Source: Pseudomonas lini
GTDB lineage: Bacteria; Pseudomonadota; Gammaproteobacteria; Pseudomonadales; Pseudomonadaceae
DNA length: 64,000 nt
Direction: 5' to 3'
Assembly: GCF_001042905.1 (NCBI RefSeq)
Contig: NZ_JYLB01000005.1
Coordinates: 124,001 to 188,000, forward strand
Positions 26,934-33,839 of the stretch are shown in pieces (positions within the stretch are counted from its first letter, which is position 1; the number at the start of each line of letters is the position of its first letter). Below the pieces are notes generated by a model, which worked only from the letters and a program-made list of their open reading frames with translations, was not told the origin of the DNA and did no database searches. The translations under genes were made by a program, and so were the position numbers.

Positions 26934-27028
26934 GTAGGAGCTGCCGAAGGCTGCGATCTTTTGATCTTGGCAATATTGAAGCTGCCGAAGATCAAGATCA
27001 AAAGATCGCAGCCTTCGGCAGCTCCTAC
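26934..27028. repeat. REP-like inverted repeat (type B)
   Basis: Arms gtaggagctgccgaaggctgcgatcttttgatctt and inverse, between convergent genes. Confidence 0.88.
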
Positions 27029-27034
27029 AGGGGA

Positions 27035-27697
27035 TCATAGCCCTGCGATAAGGTCTCTATAATCCCCCACCGCCGCAAACTCGGCCGTGTCCTTCGGCCC
27101 TTTGCGGCTGTCCGGCTCGCTCACGGCCAGCAGATGCGCCACGCCAAAATTGCGCGCACTGCGCAGAATCGGCAACGTATCGTCGATAAACAGACTGCGC
27201 GTCGGGTCGAAGCCGATGTCGGCCTGCAAGGCATCCCAGAACTGCGGGTTTTCCTTGGGGAAACCGTAATCGTGAGAGCTGATCAACCGCTCGAAATACG
27301 GCGCCAGTTCAATTCGTTCCAGCTTCAATGACAGCGAGTCGCGGTGGGCGTTGGTGATCAATACCACGCGTTTACCGGCCCGTTTGATCGCCGCCAGAAA
27401 AGTGTCCGCATCCGGGCGCAGGGCGATCAGGTGCGCGGTTTCCAGTTTCAGTTCGCGCACCGACAGCTTCAGCTCGGTGCTCCAGAAGTCCAGGCAGTAC
27501 CACTGCAACTGACCGGCATTGCGTTCGAACAGCGGCTGCAATTCCAGTTCCGCCATGGCCCGGCTCACCCCATGCAGCTCGGCATAACGCTGGGGCAGGT
27601 GCTCCATCCAGAAATGGTTGTCGTAGTGCAGGTCCAGCAACGTGCCGTCCATGTCCAGCAAAACGGTATCGATGTCGCGCCAGGGCAGCAGGGACAT
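27035..27697 (-). CDS. yrfG: YrfG-type GMP/IMP nucleotidase (HAD superfamily)
   Basis: A 220-residue HAD hydrolase. Motif I DTVLLDMDGTLLDLHYDNHF (about 9-28) holds the nucleophile, motif II is VVLITNAHR and motif III lies around SHDYGFPKENPQFW. E. coli YrfG hydrolyses GMP and IMP and, as here, lies next to nudE. The start at 27697 (MSLLPWRDID) fits the family; the frame continues upstream for 139 residues but runs antisense over nudE and is rejected. It is divergent from nudE. Confidence 0.9.
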   Translation of the reverse strand: MSLLPWRDIDTVLLDMDGTLLDLHYDNHFWMEHLPQRYAELHGVSRAMAELELQPLFERNAGQLQWYCLDFWSTELKLSVRELKLETAHLIALRPDADTFLAAIKRAGKRVVLITNAHRDSLSLKLERIELAPYFERLISSHDYGFPKENPQFWDALQADIGFDPTRSLFIDDTLPILRSARNFGVAHLLAVSEPDSRKGPKDTAEFAAVGDYRDLIAGL

Positions 27698-27787
27698 AAA
27701 AAACTTCTCCAGCGGTAAAAAAGATATCCGAGGTAAACAATCAGGATAGGCCGGGTATAGTAACGCGTTCACGCCAAGGAGCCTCCC

Positions 27788-28354
27788 ATGCGCCAGAAAC
27801 CCACCGTACTCGCCCGCGAGATCGTCGCCACCAGCCGTTTGTTCTGTGTCGAAGAGCTGAAGTTGCGCTTTTCCAATGGCGTGGAGCGTACTTACGAGCG
27901 TCTGGTCGGCAAAGGCACCGGTCATGGCGCGGTGATGATCGTGGCGATGCTCGACGCGGACCACGCGGTGTTGGTGGAAGAATACTGCGGCGGCACTGAT
28001 GCCTATGAACTGTCCCTGCCCAAAGGCTTGATCGAGCCGGGCGAAGACGTGTTGGCGGCGGCCGAGCGGGAGCTCATGGAGGAGGCCGGGTATGGCGCGC
28101 GGCAGCTGGAACATCTGACCGAGTTGTCGTTGTCACCCGGCTACATGAGCCAGAAGATCCAGGTGGTGCTGGCCACCGACCTGTACGAGGAACGCCTGGA
28201 GGGTGACGAGCCCGAGCCGATGGGGGTGGACAAGATCAACCTGCGTGAATTGTCTGCCCTGGCGCAGAACCCGCGATTCACTGAGGGCCGTGCCTTGGCG
28301 GCGCTGTATCTGGCCCGTGACTTACTGACTCAACGTGGGGTGTTTTTGCCGTGA
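27788..28354 (+). CDS. nudE: NudE, ADP-compound Nudix hydrolase
   Basis: A 188-residue Nudix hydrolase that cleaves NADH, ADP-ribose and related compounds. The Nudix box is visible as GLIEPGEDVLAAAERELMEEAG (about 79-100), which matches GX5EX7REUXEEXG. It is followed by cysQ, whose GTG overlaps its stop (GTGA), so the two are coupled. Confidence 0.93.
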   Translation: MRQKPTVLAREIVATSRLFCVEELKLRFSNGVERTYERLVGKGTGHGAVMIVAMLDADHAVLVEEYCGGTDAYELSLPKGLIEPGEDVLAAAERELMEEAGYGARQLEHLTELSLSPGYMSQKIQVVLATDLYEERLEGDEPEPMGVDKINLRELSALAQNPRFTEGRALAALYLARDLLTQRGVFLP

Positions 28355-29184
28355 ACCTGAATTTTCCCCATCCGTTGATGGCGCCGGTCGTTGAACTGGC
28401 TTTGAAGGCTGGCGAGGCGATCCTGCCGTTCTGGCGCGTCAACGTTGCCGTGACTGCAAAGTCCGATGATTCCCCGGTCACCGCCGCCGACATGGCCGCT
28501 CATCATCTGATTCTGGCCGGGCTGACGGCGCTGGATCCGAGCATTCCGGTGCTGTCCGAAGAGGACGCCAATATCCCCCAGAGCGTGCGCGCTGGCTGGC
28601 AGCGCTGGTGGCTGGTCGATCCGTTGGACGGGACCAAGGAGTTCATTTCCGGCAGCGAAGAGTTCACCGTCAACATTGCGCTGATCGAGCAGGGGCGTGT
28701 GGTGTTTGGCGTGGTGTCGATGCCGACCAACGGGCGCTTTTATGTCGGCGGTGCCGGGTTGGGTGCCTGGCGTGGCGATAAAGGCGCCGAGCCGTTGCCG
28801 ATTCAGGTTCGCGAGGTTCCGGCTGCGGGTGAAGTGTTCACGGTGGTCGCCAGTCGCCGGCATTCGAGCCCTGAGCAGGAACGGTTACTCGCGGGGTTGA
28901 GCGACAGCCTGGGTGAACTGCAACTGGCGAATATCGGCAGTTCGTTGAAGTTTTGCCTGCTGGCGGAAGGGGCGGCGGATTGTTATCCGCGGTTGGCGCC
29001 GACTTCGCAGTGGGACACGGCGGCTGCGCAAGGTGTGCTGGAAGGTGCGGGCGGTGAGGTGTTGGATTTGAATGGTGAGCCGTTCTGTTATCCGGCGCGG
29101 GAGTCGTTGTTGAATGGATTCTTTCTGGCGCTACCGGCTAAGGCGGCGTGGCGGGAGAAGTTGTTGGCGTTGGCTCGGGGTTGA
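28351..29184 (+). CDS. cysQ: CysQ, 3'(2'),5'-bisphosphate nucleotidase
   Basis: Removes PAP, the by-product of sulfate activation. It has 277 residues. The inositol-monophosphatase-like metal site is SEEDANIPQSVR (about 69-80), WWLVDPLDGTKEFISGSEEF (about 88-107), and the second acidic site SQWDTAAAQGVLEGAGG near 220. GTG start coupled to nudE. Followed by a REP element and a convergent thioesterase gene. Confidence 0.93.
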   Translation: MNLNFPHPLMAPVVELALKAGEAILPFWRVNVAVTAKSDDSPVTAADMAAHHLILAGLTALDPSIPVLSEEDANIPQSVRAGWQRWWLVDPLDGTKEFISGSEEFTVNIALIEQGRVVFGVVSMPTNGRFYVGGAGLGAWRGDKGAEPLPIQVREVPAAGEVFTVVASRRHSSPEQERLLAGLSDSLGELQLANIGSSLKFCLLAEGAADCYPRLAPTSQWDTAAAQGVLEGAGGEVLDLNGEPFCYPARESLLNGFFLALPAKAAWREKLLALARG

Positions 29185-29195
29185 AGATCAAAAAG

Positions 29196-29301
29196 ATCAA
29201 AAGATCGCAGCCTCGTTTCACTCGACAGCTCCTACAGCGAAACGCGCCCCCTGCAGGAGCTGTGTAGGAGCTGTCGAGTGAAACGAGGCTGCGATCTTTT
29301 G
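29196..29301. repeat. REP-like inverted repeat (type B, cgagtgaaacgagg variant)
   Basis: Arms gatcgcagcctcgtttcactcgacagctcctac and the inverse. The variable inner stem differs from the ccgaaggc copies but stays paired. Confidence 0.85.
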
Positions 29302-29303
29302 CT

Positions 29304-29759
29304 TTACCGGTGAAGGACGTACTGCCCGGTAAACTTCACCGCATCCTCTTCACTCCCGGTATTCACGATCCGCGAATGCAGCGTCAGCCGCGCCCGCCCA
29401 TATCGCTCATACATCGCCAAAAATTTCTTCCACACGGCCGCACTCGGTGCCTGGCAAATCGCCGTCGCGTCCATGGTGACCGGCAGCGGGTAGCTGATCT
29501 GCCCTTCCTGAATCACGATGTGCCCGTCTTCAATGCCTGCTTCGTGCAAACGCAAATGCAACCAGCCCCAGCCGGCCAACACCGCGCCGCAATACAGGCT
29601 GCCACCGAACATGGTGCTCTTGTGATTGACGTTGGCCTCCAGAGGCAGGTGCAGGCGCAGTTGTTGGTCGTGCCAGTCGAGCACTTTGAGGCCCATCTTC
29701 CGCGTGAGGGGGATGTCGGAATGGAGGATCGATTCCAGGTGACGACTGTCGCGGTTCAT
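29304..29759 (-). CDS. YiiD C-terminal-type thioesterase
   Basis: A 151-residue hotdog protein. HSDIPLTRKMGLKVLDWHDQQL at the start, NVNHKSTMFGGSLYCGAVLAGWGWL (about 43-67) and the strand pattern after it match the YiiD_C (PF09500) family of putative thioesterases. It lies downstream of dctD in the same direction, with 40 bases between. Substrate unknown. Confidence 0.85.
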   Translation of the reverse strand: MNRDSRHLESILHSDIPLTRKMGLKVLDWHDQQLRLHLPLEANVNHKSTMFGGSLYCGAVLAGWGWLHLRLHEAGIEDGHIVIQEGQISYPLPVTMDATAICQAPSAAVWKKFLAMYERYGRARLTLHSRIVNTGSEEDAVKFTGQYVLHR

Positions 29760-29799
29760 TCGCGGGCCTTTTGTTTGAAGGGGATGATTTTACGGTAGC

Positions 29800-31194
29800 T
29801 CAATCAAGGTCGTCGGTAGGGCTGCTGGTGCCGGCGTCGGCGAAGTTCAGACCATGCTTGCGCAGTTTGTCGTGCAAGGTTTTGCGCGGAACCCCGAGCG
29901 CTTCGGCGAGGCTGCGCACGGAACTGTGCGAGCGCGTCAGTTCGGCGGCAATCAGGCTCTTCTCGAAGTTCTCCACTTGCTCGCTCAGACCGCCGCTGAC
30001 CACTTCAACCGTGGTGCCGACGCCGCCTTCCGGCGTGTTGTTGTCCAGCGCCAGTTCAAGGCCCAGGGCAAAGCGTTCGGCGGCGTTCTGCAGTTCACGC
30101 ACATTGCCTGGCCAGGTGTGACGTAGCAGCAGCGCCCGGTGCCCCGGTTGCAATTCGTGAGGCGGCAATCCGTGGCGGGTGCTGGCTTCGTCGGCGAAAT
30201 GCTGGAACAGCATCAGCACATCTTCGCCCCGTTCGCGCAGCGGCGGAATGCGCAGCGGCGCGACGTTCAGGCGGTAATACAAGTCGGCACGAAAGCGCCC
30301 CTGATCGGCGGATTGACGCAGGTCTTCCTTGGTCGCGGCGATGATGCGAATGTCCAGCGGGATCAGCTGGTTGCCGCCCAAGCGCTCGACCACCCGCTCT
30401 TGCAGCAAACGCAGCAGTTTCACCTGCACATCCAGGCTCATGCTTTCGATTTCATCAAGGAACAACGTGCCGCCGTTGGCGAATTCGAACTTGCCGATGC
30501 GGCGCTTCTGCGCACCGGTGAAGGCGCCGGGCTCGTGACCGAACAGCTCGCTTTCCACCACCGACTCGGCCAGGGCCCCGGCGTTGATCGCCACGAATGG
30601 ACCGTTACGCCGACTCGACAGGTCGTGCAGCGCGCGCGCCACCACTTCCTTGCCCGCACCTGTTTCGCCGAGGATCAGCACGTCGGCCTTGGTCGCCGCC
30701 AGTGCGCCAATCTGCTCACGCAGGCGCAGCATCGGCGCTGATTGCCCGACCAGTCGAGCGCTGAGTTCGTTGCGATCGCTCAGGGCCAGACGCAGGCTGC
30801 GGTTGTCCAGCACCAGCCGACGCAGATCCAGGGCACGACGCACGCTGTCGAGCAGGGAGTCGCTGGCGAAAGGTTTTTCCAGAAAGTCATAGGCCCCGGC
30901 GCGCATGGCTTGTACCGCCAGCGGCACATCGCCGTGGCCGGTGATCAGCAGCACCGGCAGCTCCGGGTCCTGGGCGTGGAGTTCGGTCAGCAGTTCGAGG
31001 CCGTCCATGCCCGGCATGCGGATGTCGCTGACCACCACGCCCGGCCAGTCGCGCTCCAGTTGCCCGGCCAGACCTTTGGCTTCAGCGAGCGGCAGGATCT
31101 TCAGGCCGGCCAGGTCCAGGGTCTGGCTCAGGGCCTGACGCAGGTGGGGATCGTCGTCGATCAACACGACCTGGATGCGGTTGTCGATGGTCAT
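29800..31194 (-). CDS. dctD: DctD, sigma54-dependent response regulator for C4-dicarboxylates
   Basis: NtrC-family activator of 464 residues. The receiver domain has DDDPH at the start (about 13-17), the phosphoacceptor aspartate in VVVSDIRMPGMDG and LLITGHGDV. The AAA+ domain includes Walker A LGETGAGKEVVARALH (about 173-188), the sigma54-contact motif ELFGHEPGAFTGAQ and NGGTLFLDEI. A Fis-like helix-turn-helix ends it (SVRSLAEALGVPRKTLHDKLRKHG). It works with DctB, whose gene overlaps it by four bases. The dicarboxylate transporter is not adjacent here. Confidence 0.95.
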   Translation of the reverse strand: MTIDNRIQVVLIDDDPHLRQALSQTLDLAGLKILPLAEAKGLAGQLERDWPGVVVSDIRMPGMDGLELLTELHAQDPELPVLLITGHGDVPLAVQAMRAGAYDFLEKPFASDSLLDSVRRALDLRRLVLDNRSLRLALSDRNELSARLVGQSAPMLRLREQIGALAATKADVLILGETGAGKEVVARALHDLSSRRNGPFVAINAGALAESVVESELFGHEPGAFTGAQKRRIGKFEFANGGTLFLDEIESMSLDVQVKLLRLLQERVVERLGGNQLIPLDIRIIAATKEDLRQSADQGRFRADLYYRLNVAPLRIPPLRERGEDVLMLFQHFADEASTRHGLPPHELQPGHRALLLRHTWPGNVRELQNAAERFALGLELALDNNTPEGGVGTTVEVVSGGLSEQVENFEKSLIAAELTRSHSSVRSLAEALGVPRKTLHDKLRKHGLNFADAGTSSPTDDLD

Positions 31195-33014
31195 GCACTT
31201 CGGTCCTCGGACGGTTGCAGGCTCACGCCCGGTGCGCCTGCGCGCAGTTTCAGGGTAATCAGGGCGCCCCCTTCCTTGTGGTTGGAGAACGACAGTTCAC
31301 CACCGAAGGCGCGCATCAGGGTGTCGCAGATCGCCAGCCCCAACCCAAGCCCCTGAGTGCGGGTCTTGGTGGTGTAAAAGGGTTCGCCGGCACGACCCAG
31401 CGCTTCCAGGCAGAACCCGGGGCCGTTGTCGCGAATGTACAGATTGACGCCGTCGGTGGTGGATTCGGCACTCAACCAGAGTTTACGCGGCGGGCCTTTT
31501 TCCGTCAGGGCATCGAGGGCATTGGCCAGCAGATTGCCGAGTACCTGGCGCAGACGGGTTTCCCCGGCCTCGACCCACAGAGTGGCGGCCGGCAGGTCAC
31601 GGATCAGCTCGACCTCCATGCTGCGCCTACGCTTGGCCAGTAACGCCAGCGCGTCGTCCAGTGCCGGTTGCAGGGCCACGCTTTCCGGGGCGTGGCGATC
31701 ACGCCTGGCGAAGGCGCGCAGGTGGGCGATGATCGAGGCCATGCGCCCGGTCAATTCGCTGATCAGCTTGAGGTTGCCGCGAGCATCCTCGGTGCGCTGA
31801 TGATCGAGCAGCACTTCGGCGTTTTCCGCGTAGCTGCGAATTGCCGCCAACGGTTGGTTGAGTTCATGGCTGATGCTCGCCGACATCGTCCCCAGCGCCG
31901 AGAGCTTGCCGGCCTGCACCAGGTCATCCTGAGCGCGCACCAGCTCCTGCTGGGCATGTTCGCGCTCCAGCACTTCCTGCTTCAGTCGACGGTTGAGGCC
32001 TTCGAGGTCGCTGGTCCGTTCGGCGACCCGGCCTTCCAGTTCATGGCGGGCCTTGGCTTCGAAGGCGATCCGCTCCAGGTAATGGCGCCGGCGTTGCATC
32101 ATCAGGCCGAGCAGCAGCATCAATACCAGCAGCGTTGCGCCGCCGATGGCCACGACCGTGCGTACCGGGCGGTCGATCAGGGTACGCGGCGCAAGGATAC
32201 TGACGCTCCAGCCGGTTTCTTCGATCTGCCGGGTTTGGGTCAGCCAGGCGTTGGCGTCGAGATTCAACGGCTTGGGATCGCGGGTCGGGTAGGGTTGAAT
32301 CGCGGTGATGGCCTCGCGCTCTGCGTCGCTCAATGGGCGGGTCGAGCGGAAACGCCACTCTGGCCGCGACGTGAGGATGACCACGCCATTGTGGTCAGTC
32401 ACCAACAGTTGTTCCGGGGTTTTGCCCCAGAGGCTTTCGGTGTGGTCGAGGTCGACCTTGACCACCAGTACGCCGATGATTTTTTCGCGATCACGTATCG
32501 CCGCCGCAAAGAAGTAACCGCGCTTGGCCGAGGTCGTGCCCAGGCCGAAGAAGCGCCCCAAACGCCCGGCCATGGCCTCGCTGAAATAAGGACGGAAAGC
32601 GAAATTGCGGCCAACGAAGCTGTCGTGTTTGTCCCAATTGGAGGCCGCCAGCGTCTTGCCCGTGGTGTCCATCAGGTACATGACTTCGGCGCCGGTCTGG
32701 GCACTGATGTTTTTCAGCAGGCGATTGGCATTGCCCTGAATCACGCCCTCGTCGGGCGCGGCCAACGTCGTGCGCAGTGCGGGCAGCTCGCCGAGAATCT
32801 GCGGCAACACTTCATACCGATGCAGGGTGCCCAGCAGGTTGGCGACGTAGAGGTCGAGGGTCTGACGGTTCTGCCCGGCCAGTTCGCTGCGGTAGTAACG
32901 CTCGGCCAGATGCTCCAGCGGCCACAGCAAGGGCGCCAGGCACAACGCGAGCAGCGCCAGGCTGCGCCAGCGGGGTCTGCGGGGTCTGCGGGGGAGGGTC
33001 GGAGTCATGAGCAT
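31191..33014 (-). CDS. dctB: DctB, C4-dicarboxylate sensor histidine kinase
   Basis: A 607-residue membrane sensor. There is one N-terminal transmembrane helix (about 15-35), a long periplasmic double-PDC sensor region to about residue 280, a second transmembrane helix near 285-305 (VVAIGGATLLVLMLLLGLMM), a coiled coil, the H-box GTMSASISHELNQPLAAIRSYAENA, and N and G boxes (LGNLLANALDALTEKG; IRDNGPGFCLEALG; GLGLAICDTLMRAF). ATG at 33014 with AGG six bases upstream is chosen; ATG at 33008 is possible. The same rmlC-dctB-dctD order occurs in other pseudomonads. Confidence 0.94.
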   Translation of the reverse strand: MLMTPTLPRRPRRPRWRSLALLALCLAPLLWPLEHLAERYYRSELAGQNRQTLDLYVANLLGTLHRYEVLPQILGELPALRTTLAAPDEGVIQGNANRLLKNISAQTGAEVMYLMDTTGKTLAASNWDKHDSFVGRNFAFRPYFSEAMAGRLGRFFGLGTTSAKRGYFFAAAIRDREKIIGVLVVKVDLDHTESLWGKTPEQLLVTDHNGVVILTSRPEWRFRSTRPLSDAEREAITAIQPYPTRDPKPLNLDANAWLTQTRQIEETGWSVSILAPRTLIDRPVRTVVAIGGATLLVLMLLLGLMMQRRRHYLERIAFEAKARHELEGRVAERTSDLEGLNRRLKQEVLEREHAQQELVRAQDDLVQAGKLSALGTMSASISHELNQPLAAIRSYAENAEVLLDHQRTEDARGNLKLISELTGRMASIIAHLRAFARRDRHAPESVALQPALDDALALLAKRRRSMEVELIRDLPAATLWVEAGETRLRQVLGNLLANALDALTEKGPPRKLWLSAESTTDGVNLYIRDNGPGFCLEALGRAGEPFYTTKTRTQGLGLGLAICDTLMRAFGGELSFSNHKEGGALITLKLRAGAPGVSLQPSEDRSA

Positions 33015-33114
33015 CAAGCGCCTGGGGGTACAGATGCATTATGCCTAGGCTTGCGGGCGCAGTCTGCGCACCTGGGATCAAGTGCGCGCTGGCGGTGAAA
33101 ATTCACACAGAAAT

Positions 33115-33660
33115 TCAGGAAAAGACTTCAGCGTCCTTGAAGAACGCGGCGGACTGATCCTTGGCGGACAGTTTCGGTGCTTCGTCCAGCTGCCAGTCGA
33201 TGCCCAGGTCCGGATCGTCCCAGCGAATGCTGCGCTCGGCCGACGGGGTGTAGTAGTCGGTGGTTTTGTAGAGGAACTCGGCGAAATCGCTCAACACCAC
33301 GAAACCATGGGCAAAACCTTCCGGTACCCATAATTGGCGATGGTTGTCGGCGGACAGGCGCACCGCCACCCATTTACCGAAATGCGGCGAGCTGCGGCGA
33401 ATGTCCACCGCCACGTCCAGCACTTCACCAGCGGTGACGCGGACCAGTTTGCCCTGAGTGTTCTCCAGCTGGTAATGCAAGCCGCGCAGTACACCTTTTT
33501 GCGAGCGGGAATGGTTGTCCTGAACGAACCGGGTGTTCAGGCCGGTTGCCTCTTCGAAAGCCTTGGCGTTGAAGCTCTCATAGAAGAAACCGCGCTCGTC
33601 ACCAATTACCTTGGGTTCGATGATCAGAACACCGGGCAGGTCGGTGGTGACTACGTTCAT
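33115..33660 (-). CDS. rmlC: RmlC, dTDP-4-dehydrorhamnose 3,5-epimerase
   Basis: Epimerase of the dTDP-L-rhamnose pathway for surface polysaccharides, 181 residues. Cupin-fold motifs include VIGDERGFFYESFNAKAFEE (about 17-36), RFVQDNHSRSQKGVLRGLHYQ with the catalytic histidine (about 42-62), and LWVPEGFAHGFVVLSD (about 108-123). GGAG precedes the ATG. rmlB, rmlD and rmlA are not visible in the window. It lies before dctB in the same direction. Confidence 0.95.
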   Translation of the reverse strand: MNVVTTDLPGVLIIEPKVIGDERGFFYESFNAKAFEEATGLNTRFVQDNHSRSQKGVLRGLHYQLENTQGKLVRVTAGEVLDVAVDIRRSSPHFGKWVAVRLSADNHRQLWVPEGFAHGFVVLSDFAEFLYKTTDYYTPSAERSIRWDDPDLGIDWQLDEAPKLSAKDQSAAFFKDAEVFS

Positions 33661-33839
33661 GGGTGTTTCTCCAGCTATAGGCGTGATGGCCGGCATTCTC
33701 ACGCAAAGTGGTGGTTGGTGCGAGTGGTGTGGTGAAGAGAGTTGCGCGGGCATTTGATTCGCGCCAACCAGGAAGGGGGTTGCGTATCGCCCCAAGCAGT
33801 GGCGATATAAGCGCCTAATAAAATTTCAGGGGTCGTTGT

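Noticed and set aside
27698..28114. N-terminal extension of YrfG by about 139 residues
   Set aside because: It runs antisense across nudE and the family starts at MSLLPWRDID.
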